DNA of 64,000 bases from the NCBI GenBank assembly GCA_965242485.1, contig CBDESM010000003.1:992001-1056000 (forward strand), written 5' to 3'. The notes below the pieces were generated by a model, which saw nothing but the letters and a program-made list of their open reading frames with translations, was not told the DNA's origin and did not search any database. This DNA is from CBDESM01 sp965242485 (lineage in GTDB: Bacteria; Chloroflexota; Dehalococcoidia; Bin125). Both the position numbers and the translations under genes were made by a program. This document shows, in pieces, positions 26,304-35,580 of the stretch. How positions within the stretch are numbered: position 1 is the first letter of the stretch; every line of letters begins with the position of its first letter.

Positions 26304-27479
26304 TTATTCACTCAATTTACGAACGATTGAATCCCAGTAGTCGCGGTAACTTTTATCGAACAGTCCAGCGGAAGAAAGATCGAGTGCCGTGTCACACAGA
26401 GTTACGAACCGTTGCGCTTTTTCTGCAACGTATCCAGCGATCCTCTTCCAGTCCGTGGACAACTGGTGCAAGGGCACACCCCCATCTTTCCGATTATTTT
26501 CGCCCCGCGAAGGCACCCAGTACAAATCTTGCATCAGCTCAAAACTGAGAACAGGGTAGGTAAAACTTGTAGCGTCAGTGCCACGTCGAAAAACTGGCCG
26601 TGTGAACCATCCGCTGATAGCGTTTACATTACGACCGAAAGTGATCGCCTCATCGTTCTGCAGGAGGATACAGCGCTCTTCCGTGCGCAGAATGTCATCA
26701 GCCACGGAGCGGTTATCAGCGACCTTCTGCCGAAGCCGGCTCAGGGCGTGCGCATCCGCACGGAGATCAATGGTGATATCCCCGCATTTAGTTAGATACT
26801 CATCGTATCTATTCAAGGCGCGACGAGCGAGAACAAAAACATTCTTTATATCTATGTCAGTCTCGAATCGGTCGGTCAGGAACTTCAGATAGGTCGCAGA
26901 GAACTCTCGAGCAGGAAGGAACCTCACCCCAGTAGTCTGCGAAATCAGAGCGTCACGATTGAATACTGCTGTGCACTCACTTTCGGAGAGCCGAGTGCCG
27001 CCGCTCGCTTCGAGTTGTTCCATCTCCCGATCATCAACCCGCAGCGTGATCGTAACAGGCGTACTTACCAGCCAGCGATTAGCCGCGGCCTCGATATTGC
27101 CCGCCGTGAGTACATTGCGGGCCGGCTCGTGCCGCTCGCCATTGACTTCGACCGCGAACTCGACCCCGCCATCGTCCCGCGGCATCGCGTTGACCCGCGC
27201 CGTGACAGCGCCGATCTCGACGCGACTGCTGCGCAGCCATTGACCGACGTCTTCCGCAAGAAACTCGACGTTGAGGTAGCGGGCGGAAGGCGGCCAGAAT
27301 TCGCCGTCCGCATCCCGCAGGGCGAACTCGATCCGCTCAGCAGTGACCCGCGCCGCCACGCGCAGCTCGACCGAGACCTCGCTGGATTGCGCTGAGAGCG
27401 AAGCGGTCGCGCCCAGCGCGATCACCAGCGCCACCAGTCCACTAGCCGCCGTCAGCAGTCGCATCTTCGACATCGCCAT
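26304..27479 (-). CDS. Secreted protein of unknown function
   Basis: The 391-residue protein starts at ATG 27479 behind GGAAGGA and has a signal peptide (LLTAASGLVALVIALGA, cut near SLSAQ). The first 130 residues contain two similar beta-type units, RIEFALRD...WLRSSRVEIG and VEFAVEVNGER...WLVSTPVTITLRV. The secreted protein at 28430-29064 has the same two units. The remaining 250 residues are unfamiliar and contain a few cysteines. The base composition of this half is less GC-rich than its surroundings. Confidence 0.75.
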   Translation of the reverse strand: MAMSKMRLLTAASGLVALVIALGATASLSAQSSEVSVELRVAARVTAERIEFALRDADGEFWPPSARYLNVEFLAEDVGQWLRSSRVEIGAVTARVNAMPRDDGGVEFAVEVNGERHEPARNVLTAGNIEAAANRWLVSTPVTITLRVDDREMEQLEASGGTRLSESECTAVFNRDALISQTTGVRFLPAREFSATYLKFLTDRFETDIDIKNVFVLARRALNRYDEYLTKCGDITIDLRADAHALSRLRQKVADNRSVADDILRTEERCILLQNDEAITFGRNVNAISGWFTRPVFRRGTDATSFTYPVLSFELMQDLYWVPSRGENNRKDGGVPLHQLSTDWKRIAGYVAEKAQRFVTLCDTALDLSSAGLFDKSYRDYWDSIVRKLSE

Positions 27480-27519
27480 GTCTTCATCCTTCCTTGACGT
27501 CCGTCCTGATCTGTCGCGG

Positions 27520-28423
27520 CTATCGGCAGGACCAGCCGCTGGCAGGCATCGGAGCGCCCTCCGAGTAGCCTTTGAACTCGGCTTCTTCTGCGGTGATGTC
27601 GTAGACGGCAGGCCATTCGCAGCCAGCGCCAGTGAAGGCCGCTTCGCTGGGGATGTGCCGCAGTCGGGCCGTGTCGGCACCGGTGGTCTCTACGAGGTAG
27701 ACTTTGCCGCCGTCGTTGGGCAGGCGGACCAGCCTGCTCACCTCGTAGCGGTTCATCGTCGCTTGCGACACATCCTTGATCGCGTCCCACCGGAACTGCG
27801 GGACGGCCTCAATGATCCCGCCCGCGATGATCAGCCGCCGGTAGCCGCCCTGCACGTGGTAGACATCTTGCGTGCCCGCAACCCGGATCAAGTCACCTGT
27901 TGGAGGTGGAGGCGCTTGACCGCATTCATGGCCGACTGTTGAGCGTCCCCGGATCGAGCGGTAGAGAAACTCGACAGGGTTGCAGGTCGGACCCTTAAGC
28001 GATTGGTCGGCTCCGCCTGCTCCGATCATCCACTCACCAGCCCGCACTTCGATGTGGACATGCTCAGCTTGCCTGGATGATCCCGCGATCGCCTTGGACG
28101 CCGAGCCAAGTGCCGACTTGGACACGGACTGCCTTCTTGCAGTCGCCGTGTTGAGGGAGCGGGCGTGCATGATAAATGGTGGTCGTGTTCGACGAGCTCG
28201 TGCCAAACGGCGATCACGTTGTACAGTCGCGCTGCCGTTGCGGGCTTGATGACTCCAGGACTGACCGCGAAGAAGGGCTCGTCCTGGCCGTCGCTTTGCC
28301 CACAACAGATAGGGTTTGGGCGTCCCAGCCTGCATGCCCGCCTATGATAGCCGGCTTCTGATTGGAGTCGGCAGTCCTCTTGTTTTCGCAGTTCCCACTC
28401 AGACCAGACCGACAGTAGAGCAC
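27520..28423 (-). pseudogene. M23-like zinc endopeptidase, broken by frameshifts
   Basis: Reading down the minus strand, an M23/LytM domain appears in pieces across frames. HAGWD (the HxGxD zinc motif, 28336-28322) is in one frame, QDEPFFAVSPGVIKP with IAVWHELVEHDHHL in a second, and HARPLPQHG with WLGVQGDRGIIQAS in a third. EHVHIEVR (the HxH motif) and the C-terminal part are in a fourth. Single-base shifts near 28296 (missing A), 28175 (T-run) and 28066 (extra T) would join them. The C-terminus DVYHVQGGYRR to CEWPAVYDI is a wall-associated repeat type. It is either a decayed gene or a stretch with sequencing indels. Confidence 0.75.
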
Positions 28424-28429
28424 TCGATG

Positions 28430-29064
28430 TCAGGCTTGCCCATGCATGTTCGGGCAGCCGTAATCGTTGTAGTTGGCCTGTGCAGCTACCCCTTTGAAGA
28501 GGACGCGGAGGATCGCTTTCTCCATCTCCTCAACCGTCGGTTCTGAAACCGGCAGAACGGAGCCATCATCTTCGATCCATATCGGTAGCGTCAGGGTGAA
28601 TGCGATCTCGGTGCTCCTCAGCCACTCGTCTTCAGTCACTTTCACAGGGAAATAGCGGGCGGGCGGGATGATGCGTTCGCCTCCTGCGGGCGTGAAGGCG
28701 AACTCAACGCGCGGATCGTCCTCGCCGAGTCGCGCGTTGATGCGCCCGATCTTGACTCCGCCAACGATGACGTTGGATGAATTCAGCCAGCCGCTATGAT
28801 CCGGAGTTGCCGGGAAATGACGCTGAGACGGAAGAACATCCTCACCACCGCTCGCGGGTCTCCAGCCGAACTCAATGCGATCGTCGGCGAGCTTCTTCGC
28901 GATGATCCGGCCGGTGACCTCGGTCTCGCCACTGCCTGTTTGGGCGACGGTGATGGTCGTGAGGCCGAGAGCGAGGAAGGCGGCTGTCGCGAGGGCGACG
29001 AGGGATTTTAGAACTAGTGATCTACGGGGGGGGGGGGGGGGGTGATAGTACTGGTGTTCGGCAT
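28430..29064 (-). CDS. Secreted protein whose start is out of frame across a poly-C tract
   Basis: From about 29024 downward the frame encodes RRSLVLKSLVALATAAFLAL, a clear signal peptide, then two units like those of the protein at 26304-27479 (RIEFGWRP, WLNSSNVIVGG, VEFAFTPAGGER, WLRSTEIAFTLTL), ending at 28430. No start codon exists in that frame. An ATG at 29064, with AGAGGG upstream, reads MPNTSTIT into the C tract but in a different frame. One more C, or two fewer, would join them into about 211 residues. The M23 fragments just downstream begin in this same frame after the stop, so both may once have been one gene. Confidence 0.55.
29026..29042. repeat. Poly-G tract of 17 (poly-C on the coding strand)
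   Basis: Seventeen G in a row separate an ATG with a ribosome-binding site (29064) from a signal peptide in a different frame. This is the position and form of a contingency locus. Such tracts are also a common site of sequencing error. Confidence 0.85.
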
Positions 29065-29222
29065 TCGAGAATCCCTCTTGCTCGGGCGGGTGGCGACTGT
29101 GGCGGTCCGCTCGCGATTCAGCATGGGCGGGATGCTAGGCATGGGTGCGCGGCTGTGTCAAGCCGCTTCCTCGTGGCGCTCCCGCCATCCGGCGTCGCGC
29201 CCTCTGGGCCGCTCCGCGGCCG

Positions 29223-31022
29223 TTAGGAATTGGACACTGTGGTTGCGTGGCGGGTGCGGTCGGTGAAGGTTCTGGTGTCGCCGCTGGCGGTTGTGCATTG
29301 CTTGGTGCGGACTTGTTCGATGACTTGGGTTTCGCCGGGGCCGGCGGTTGCGCCTTCGATGATGGATTCGGTTTCGCTGGTCAGGGTGCAGTTGACGGGG
29401 ATGGCTTGGCGGCCGGCGTATTTCGAGGCGAGCTGGTAGTAGCTGCCGGTGGCGTCGTTGTAGAGCGGTCTCGTGTTGTCCGCGTTCATGAGCTGGGCGT
29501 AGAAGGCCGTGCCGGAGGGGGCGACGAGCAGGGCGTCGATGGCGATGTCCCTGGTCGCGTCGTCGTTGACGCGGATGCTCGGCGCGCTCGCGTCGGTGCC
29601 GTGATCGCGGAGGAGGAGGCAGTCCGCGCGCCCATTGAGGCTCGTGCAGCGCAGCTTCAGCCCGCCCTGCAATGTTTTCGCGCCGTTGGTTCCCTCGAAC
29701 GTTGCGGGGCCGCTGATGACCAGCTGCGAACCGGGGCCCAGAGCGACTTCAGCCGGGCAAGCAGCCGTCGGCGCCGCGGCGAGCGCGGAGAGGCAGGTCT
29801 TCGTGAGCGCGGCTTGGTTGCCCGGCAGCGCGGTGCCCAGCGACAGGCTGATGGCAAGCTCGGCGCGCTGGGCGAGATCGACGGCTTGATCCGCATCTCC
29901 CCGCAGCACCCCGGCAACGGCGGCGACCGGCGCGGCCGGCGGCGCGATGGAGATCGTCCGCGTCGCCGTCTGCGCCGCGCCGCTCGCGGGCGCGAGCGTC
30001 ACTTTGAGGACGGCCTCGCGCAGCGTCGAGGAGGCGGAGGCCGCATAGCGGACGTAGACCGGCAGATCGGGGATCGCCAAGCCGCCGTGGGCAGCGCCGT
30101 CGTAATCGCTGGAGGAGCCGACCTCGTCCCGCAACGCCGCCAGCGCCGCCAAGCCCAAGCCCGCCGCGGCCGGACCGCCGCCGGCCGGCCCCGGGTGGAA
30201 TGCGAAAGCGCCGCGCCCGGCCGGGCCCGTCACGCTGTTCGCGGGATCCAATTCGACGGTCAGTGCGGCGCCGGATGCGTTGAGCTGCCCGAGCGTCGCG
30301 TCTCCGAAGCTGAGCGGGAAATATCCGTCCGCATGCCGCCCGCCGATCGCGGGACGCGGCGGCGGCGGTGCCGCGGGTGCCGCCGGGGCGTTGGTTTGGC
30401 CGTAGGTGTTGGACCCCCAGCAGGTGATCGTGCCGGTGGTGGAGACCGCGCAGGAATGGAATCTGCCCACGCTCACTTGCCGGTAGGTGCCAGTCGTCGG
30501 CGCGTTGGTTTGGCCGTAGACGTTGGAACCCCGGCAGGACACCGTGCCCGCCGCCGACACGCGGCAGGTGTGGAAATTGCCGAGGCCGTAGTGTCTAGCC
30601 GAACCCCAGCAAGACCTCGCGCCGGCCGTTGACACTGCGCAGGTATGGAAACCGCCCGCAGTCACCTGCCGGTAGGTGCCGGCTGGAACAGTCGTTTGTC
30701 CGTAGCTGTTGGAGCCCCAGCAGGAGATCGCGCCGGCTGTTGACACTGCACAGGTATGGAAAATGCCCGCGGCCACCTGCCTGTAGGTGCCGGCTGGGAC
30801 AGTCGTTTGGCCGTAGCCATTGGAACCCCAGCAGGAGATCGTGCCGGTCGTCGACAGTGCGCAAGTGTGGAAGGCGCCCGTGGCCACCTGCTGCCAACCG
30901 CTGCTGCTCGTTTGCGCATCTGCGGACTGCGGAGCGGCCAGCCCGAACGCCAAGCCCGCGACAACCGCCAGCGCGCCCGCCATCAGCGCCCGCCTGATCC
31001 TTCCCTGAAGCACCTTCGTCAC
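29223..31022 (-). CDS. Secreted protein with RCC1-like WG repeats
   Basis: The roughly 599-residue protein has a signal peptide (RRALMAGALAVVAGLAFGLA, cut after ADAQ). Five RCC1/BLIP-II-type repeats of about 40 residues follow, each with FHTCAVST, GTISCWGSN and YGQTTVP. The fourth lacks part of its sequence (SARHYGLGNFHTC). The Cys in each repeat is unusual for cytoplasmic RCC1 and suggests disulfides. The C-terminal 350 residues have cadherin/Calx-like strands and several cysteines. The start may instead be ATG 31097, coupled to the upstream glycosylase. Confidence 0.8.
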   Translation of the reverse strand: MTKVLQGRIRRALMAGALAVVAGLAFGLAAPQSADAQTSSSGWQQVATGAFHTCALSTTGTISCWGSNGYGQTTVPAGTYRQVAAGIFHTCAVSTAGAISCWGSNSYGQTTVPAGTYRQVTAGGFHTCAVSTAGARSCWGSARHYGLGNFHTCRVSAAGTVSCRGSNVYGQTNAPTTGTYRQVSVGRFHSCAVSTTGTITCWGSNTYGQTNAPAAPAAPPPPRPAIGGRHADGYFPLSFGDATLGQLNASGAALTVELDPANSVTGPAGRGAFAFHPGPAGGGPAAAGLGLAALAALRDEVGSSSDYDGAAHGGLAIPDLPVYVRYAASASSTLREAVLKVTLAPASGAAQTATRTISIAPPAAPVAAVAGVLRGDADQAVDLAQRAELAISLSLGTALPGNQAALTKTCLSALAAAPTAACPAEVALGPGSQLVISGPATFEGTNGAKTLQGGLKLRCTSLNGRADCLLLRDHGTDASAPSIRVNDDATRDIAIDALLVAPSGTAFYAQLMNADNTRPLYNDATGSYYQLASKYAGRQAIPVNCTLTSETESIIEGATAGPGETQVIEQVRTKQCTTASGDTRTFTDRTRHATTVSNS

Positions 31023-31096
31023 GGTCCCGCCTCGCCAGTTCCGCCGCACGCGCTGGTGCGGCTGCGTCAAGCGTACCCTTTTGCGTCCGTCCACCA

Positions 31097-31777
31097 TCAG
31101 CCGCTCCCGGCCAGCTCCGCCGCGCGGGCGAACACCGCCTCCAGCATCGGCTCGGTCAGCTTGCCGGTGAAGGTGTTGCGCTGGCTGGGGTGGAAGGAAG
31201 CGAGCACCGTCGGGCCGTCGTCGGTCGCGATCTCGGCAGCGTGGGCGAACTTGGGGCGGGGGCGGATGTTGAGTTCGCGGAGGACGTTGTCCCATGCGTA
31301 TGCGCCGAGGCACACGATGACTTGGAGATCGGGGAGCGCGGCCAACTCGCGGCGGAGGAAGGGGAGGCATTGGTCGCGTTCGGCGGTCGTGGGCTTGTTC
31401 TCCGGCGGGGCGCAGCGGACGACGGAGGTGACGCGTGCGCCGAGCAATTCCAAGCCGTCGTCGCGGGATGCGCTTTCGGGCTGATTGGCCAAGCCCGCCT
31501 GATGCAGCGCACGGTAGAGCCAGTCGCCCGAGCGGTCGCCGGTGAACATCCGCCCGGTGCGGTTCGCCCCATGCGCCGCCGGCGCCAGCCCGACGATCAA
31601 AATCCGCGCATCCGCCGGCCCGAACGAGGGCACCCCGCGCCCCCAATACTCCCAATCCGCAAACGCCGCCCGCTTCTCCCCCGCCACCCGCTCCCGCCAT
31701 TCCACCAAGCGCGGACAGAGCCGGCAAGCCGCAACCTCCGCATCAAGTTTCTTCAGATCGTTCTCATCGGAGTGCAT
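31097..31777 (-). CDS. Family 5 uracil-DNA glycosylase (UdgB type)
   Basis: This DNA-repair enzyme removes uracil and some other deaminated bases. The 226-residue protein has the family 5 motif A GLAPAAHGANRTGRMFTGD and the motif B-like ASFHPSQRNTFTGKL. Cysteines at CRLCPRL and VVRCAPP fit a [4Fe-4S] cluster as in family 4/5 enzymes. It is the only clear cytoplasmic repair gene in this run. Its stop overlaps a possible start of the RCC1-like gene. Confidence 0.93.
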   Translation of the reverse strand: MHSDENDLKKLDAEVAACRLCPRLVEWRERVAGEKRAAFADWEYWGRGVPSFGPADARILIVGLAPAAHGANRTGRMFTGDRSGDWLYRALHQAGLANQPESASRDDGLELLGARVTSVVRCAPPENKPTTAERDQCLPFLRRELAALPDLQVIVCLGAYAWDNVLRELNIRPRPKFAHAAEIATDDGPTVLASFHPSQRNTFTGKLTEPMLEAVFARAAELAGSG

Positions 31778-31859
31778 AATTGAACGCTACAGGAAGAAGC
31801 CGCGGAAGCTGCCAACTGCGAACGTTACTACCGCGACCACGGTGATGGTACGGCCTTGC

Positions 31860-32246
31860 TTACTTCTCGGAGCGGGCGAGGCCGCGGCGCAGCGTCGCGC
31901 GGTTCCAAGCACGGGAGAGGTCGGGGAGGAGGAGGGTTGCGGCGGCGGCGGGGCCGGCGGCGGCTGTGCAGGCTGGGCCGCAGCTTGCACCGGTGGCGGC
32001 TGCGCCTAGGAGGGCGGTGATGATGGCGAGGGGGGCGATGGCAGCCCATGCGTTGGCGCTGGGGCGGGTGGCGAGCAGGTGCGTTGCGGCTAGGAAGAGT
32101 GCAGTGGCTGCGGCGATTGTCGCGCCGATGTAGAGCGGGGTTGTGGCTTGGCCGGCGAGGATCGCGACCAGGGCGGCGGACATGGCGGCGACGGCCAAGC
32201 CGCCGGCGATCAATGGGATGCGCGACGATTGCGTTGCCCGCTGCAT
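31860..32246 (-). CDS. Small integral membrane protein
   Basis: The 128-residue protein has about three or four hydrophobic segments (IPLIAGGLAVAAMSAALVAI, PLYIGATIAAATALFLAAT, WAAIAPLAIITALLGAA). A short CGPAC loop lies in the C-terminal third. The basic tail RATLRRGLARSEK is likely cytoplasmic. It lies 17 bases after the large VWA gene and probably shares its transcript. No family was recognised. Confidence 0.65.
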   Translation of the reverse strand: MQRATQSSRIPLIAGGLAVAAMSAALVAILAGQATTPLYIGATIAAATALFLAATHLLATRPSANAWAAIAPLAIITALLGAAATGASCGPACTAAAGPAAAATLLLPDLSRAWNRATLRRGLARSEK

Positions 32247-32262
32247 CGTTCGGCCCCTTCGC

Positions 32263-35200
32263 TCAGCCCGTCAGGCGGCGGTAGAGCGCGGGCAGGCGGC
32301 GCGGGAGCGATTCGATGTCGGCGACGACTTCGTAGGCCATGTCCTGGCACATCTGGCCAAGGTAGTCATGGCCGGCGCGGTCGACCGTGAGCGCGAAGGG
32401 GACCATCCCCTCGCGACGGGCCTCGGTCAGCGCCATCTTGGTGTCGTGGATCGCGTATTCCTTCTCGGTGCGGTCGCGCCCGTAGCCATGGTCCTGCGGG
32501 CGACCGTCGGAGAGCAGGATCAGGATTTTGACCTTGGCGTCGGTATTCTGCAGCTTCCAGATGCAGTGGCGGATCGCGGGACCCATCCGGGTCGAGCGGA
32601 CGGGGGCGATCTTGTCGATCCGCTCCTTGATCTTGTCGCCGAACGGCTCTTGCATGTCCTTGTAGACGAAGAACTCGACGTTGTCGCGGCCGTAACCGGA
32701 GAAACCGTAGACGCCGTACTTGTCGCCGATGGTTTCCAGTGCCTCGATCAGCAGCACGACCGCTTCTTTTTCGAGGTCGATGATCCGCTTGCCGGGGTGG
32801 CGAGCCTGCTCGGCGCGGCGCTGCGCCCACCAAGAGAGGTACTTGCGCGGGTCATCGTCGAACTGATCGTCGTGCTTCTGCTCGTGCTGCTTTTGGATCT
32901 CCTCGTCGGTGCTGGCGGAGACGTCGAGCAGGAAGGCAACGGCGACGTCGCGCTCGACTTTGTTGCGACGGTAGAAGAGCTTCGTTTCGGTGGTGGCGCC
33001 GGCGATCTTTTCGGTGTACCACTCGATCACGGCGTCGAGATCGTAATCTTCGCCGTCGGGCAGACGCTTGATCTTGCGGAATAGTTCGGGGCGCAGCATC
33101 TCGAACTGCTTGCGCGTTTCCTGCACCAACTGCGAATGCTCGTGCAGCGCCGAGTTGTAGTAGCCGACATCGCCCGACTCGCCCCGCTGCTCCTGCACGC
33201 GGCACCAGCGCGGCTTGTAGTCGGCGGCGCGGAAGTCCCACTCGTCGTAATAGAACGACTGCGATTCGACCGGGAGTTCGCCGTCGTCTTCCTCGCCGGT
33301 GCTTTCGTCGCCCATCGCCTGCTGGCCCTCTTGCCGCTCGCCTTGGATGCTGTTGACCTCCTTGAGCAGGTTGTCGAGGAACATGCCGGACGACTCGGCG
33401 AGGTCCATGTCCATGATCTCGTTGATCGAGATCTCGACGCTCTTTTCGAGCAGTTCCTGCAGCTGCTCCTTGGAGAGCGGGATCGGGGGCGCGTCGCCGC
33501 TGCCGGTTTCGCCCTTCAGCTTCATCAGCAGCTGGACCAGCTCCGGCTTGAAGTCACCGCGGAAGTCGACCGGGTCGGGGCTGTCGTAGGGCTGTTCTTC
33601 GGAGCCGGGCATGGCGGGCATGTAGGACTCTTCGAGGCCGCTGCCGCCGCTGCCGGGCAGCATCTGCTCGTCGCTGTCTTCGCCTTCGCCGGGCGGCATT
33701 TCCATTTCGAGGTCGGACCAGTCCTGCGTTTCCAGCTCGACGTTGGGGACGCTGGAGAGCCAGTCGTAGAGCAGCATCGTGGCGGCGGCGGAGTCCTGCA
33801 CGGAAGCGCCCTCTTCGCGGATGCGGCCGAGCACGCGGAGCGGGGCCTGCATCGTTTCGGAGAGTTCGGACGGCCAGCGCACGTTGCCGGCCTCGTCGAG
33901 GCTGGCGCGGAGCAGGTTCTCGACCATCGCCTGGCGCGCCGGCATCTGCTCGATCGGGCGGCGCCGGTCGGCGGCCGCGGCTTGGAGGCGGTTGAGCGCC
34001 CTGCGCACGCCGGCGTATTCGCGCTTGACGATCGTGTCGATGCGGGTGTCCTCGACGATCGTGAAGATGTCGTGGGCGAGCTGGCGATCCTCGAACTGGT
34101 CGAAGAACTGCTCCATGTCGGTGTGGATCGCGGGTTCGGCGTCGTCGGCCCGCGCGGGCGCCGCCGCGCCGTTGGCCGCGCCGTTTCCGTCGGAAGGGAA
34201 GACCTGCGGGTCGCGGCCGGCCTGGTACTCGAAGGAGCCGAACTCGAGCCGCCCGGCTTGGTGGGTGGCGAAGACCTTGTAGACGCTGAAGTTGTCTTCC
34301 TTGTTCTGGTAGCGCTCGACCATCTCGGGCAGGTAGATCGTCGTGCCCTCGGTCGTCGGGCTGCTTTCGTCGACCCAGCCGACGCCCTTCTGGGTCAGTT
34401 CTTCGGAGGATTTGACGCCGACGTCGACGCCGGTCAGCGCCTTGCAGTACATGCGGATCAGTTCGGAGACGCGCTCGAGGTCGACGCGGGAGGAAAGTTC
34501 CTCCATGACCTCTTCACCGCGCGCGGATTCGAGCCGGAAGAAGGCTTCGCCGCCGTCGGCGCTCTGCTTGAGGATGTTGAGGCCGAACTCCTGCCAGCGG
34601 GCGACGTCGTCGAGCGGCAGGCGCTGAGTCACGCGGGGGCTGGACTTGAGGAATTCCATCGCGGCGTCGCCGGAGTGGGCGGCGAGCTGCTCGGCGAGTT
34701 CGATCAGCCCCTCGTGGACTCCGGAGTCGACCTCGGCGAGGGCCTGGGCGGCTTCGAGGTAGTAGGGGTGGCCGAGCCGGCCGACCTTGAGCGCGACCTG
34801 CCCGGAGAGGCGCAGGTAGCGCCCGCGGTGCTCCGGCGCGACTAGGCGCAGGGCCGAGGGGCCGCGCTCGAAGTAGACGCGGGCATCGACCCAAGCAGTC
34901 GAGGCGACGATGCCGCCGAACTCGAGGAAGGGCGCGCGGTCGGGCCGTTCGAGCTGGCTCAGCACCGAGGGGGCCATGCCGAGGCAGGCGGAGGCGAGCT
35001 CGTAGGAGTGGCCGGCGAGCGAGTCGATCAGCTCGACCAGCAGCGGCATCTGGCTCAGCGGCAGGTGCGGCAGCATTTGCGGGCTGACGTCGAAGTACTG
35101 CGCCGAGAGCGAGCCGGACTTCCAAGTGCCCTTGTAGAGCGAGCGGCCCTGCTCGGCCCAGTCCTTGGCCTGGGCGACGTTGAGGTGCGGGGTCACGGCC

Positions 35201-35544
35201 GGGCTGGCGCGGAAGAGCGCGCCGGCCAGCGCCGGCGAGGTCTCCATCAAGCCGACGCCGACGGCGCACCACTCGCGCATTTGGTCGTAGACGATCTGCT
35301 CGAGCAGTCCGCCGGAGCTGCGGAAGTATTCGGCGGCGGCTTCCCAGGAGCGGAGCGAGTGCTTGGCGACGCTGATGCCGGTGCCGGCCCAGTCTTCGAG
35401 CTCGTCGGGCTCGAGCACCGGTTCGACGCGGGCGAGGGCGGCTTCGAAGTCCTGCGCCAGCGCCGGCGGGAAGGACTTGAGGCTCTCCCGCGCCTCTTCG
35501 AGCATCGTCGCGGTCGGTCCGTCGGTCATGGCTTGCTCGCTCAT
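32263..35544 (-). CDS. Large VWA-domain protein, partner of a MoxR-type ATPase
   Basis: The 1093-residue protein is mostly helical for its first 450 residues, a repeat-like region with blocks such as WEAAAEYFRSSG. The C-terminal 250 residues form a von Willebrand A domain with the MIDAS motif D874-V-S-A-S and a later LLSDGRPQDHGYG. The order matches NorD/CbbO proteins, which with NorQ/CbbQ AAA ATPases insert cofactors or remodel metalloenzymes. The matching ATPase lies two genes upstream on the same strand. The target enzyme is not in this window. Confidence 0.85.
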   Translation of the reverse strand: MSEQAMTDGPTATMLEEARESLKSFPPALAQDFEAALARVEPVLEPDELEDWAGTGISVAKHSLRSWEAAAEYFRSSGGLLEQIVYDQMREWCAVGVGLMETSPALAGALFRASPAVTPHLNVAQAKDWAEQGRSLYKGTWKSGSLSAQYFDVSPQMLPHLPLSQMPLLVELIDSLAGHSYELASACLGMAPSVLSQLERPDRAPFLEFGGIVASTAWVDARVYFERGPSALRLVAPEHRGRYLRLSGQVALKVGRLGHPYYLEAAQALAEVDSGVHEGLIELAEQLAAHSGDAAMEFLKSSPRVTQRLPLDDVARWQEFGLNILKQSADGGEAFFRLESARGEEVMEELSSRVDLERVSELIRMYCKALTGVDVGVKSSEELTQKGVGWVDESSPTTEGTTIYLPEMVERYQNKEDNFSVYKVFATHQAGRLEFGSFEYQAGRDPQVFPSDGNGAANGAAAPARADDAEPAIHTDMEQFFDQFEDRQLAHDIFTIVEDTRIDTIVKREYAGVRRALNRLQAAAADRRRPIEQMPARQAMVENLLRASLDEAGNVRWPSELSETMQAPLRVLGRIREEGASVQDSAAATMLLYDWLSSVPNVELETQDWSDLEMEMPPGEGEDSDEQMLPGSGGSGLEESYMPAMPGSEEQPYDSPDPVDFRGDFKPELVQLLMKLKGETGSGDAPPIPLSKEQLQELLEKSVEISINEIMDMDLAESSGMFLDNLLKEVNSIQGERQEGQQAMGDESTGEEDDGELPVESQSFYYDEWDFRAADYKPRWCRVQEQRGESGDVGYYNSALHEHSQLVQETRKQFEMLRPELFRKIKRLPDGEDYDLDAVIEWYTEKIAGATTETKLFYRRNKVERDVAVAFLLDVSASTDEEIQKQHEQKHDDQFDDDPRKYLSWWAQRRAEQARHPGKRIIDLEKEAVVLLIEALETIGDKYGVYGFSGYGRDNVEFFVYKDMQEPFGDKIKERIDKIAPVRSTRMGPAIRHCIWKLQNTDAKVKILILLSDGRPQDHGYGRDRTEKEYAIHDTKMALTEARREGMVPFALTVDRAGHDYLGQMCQDMAYEVVADIESLPRRLPALYRRLTG

Positions 35545-35580
35545 CCGCGCCGTTGCGGCCGCGCGGTGTCGCCGCGGGCG

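Noticed and set aside
29007..29042. TAGAACTAGTG next to the poly-G tract resembles a cloning-vector polylinker
   Set aside because: Only 11 bases match, the following sequence differs, and the bases encode part of a good signal peptide in frame. Probably chance, but worth noting as a contamination check.
30360..30900. Regular DNA repeats of about 120 bases that could suggest a CRISPR-like or satellite array
   Set aside because: They are codon-level repeats of RCC1-like units, in frame and diverged, with no spacer structure.
31787..31860. Possible tiny membrane peptide after the small membrane protein gene (KQGRTITVVAVVTFAVG)
   Set aside because: No start codon in a sensible place; it would need readthrough of the upstream stop.
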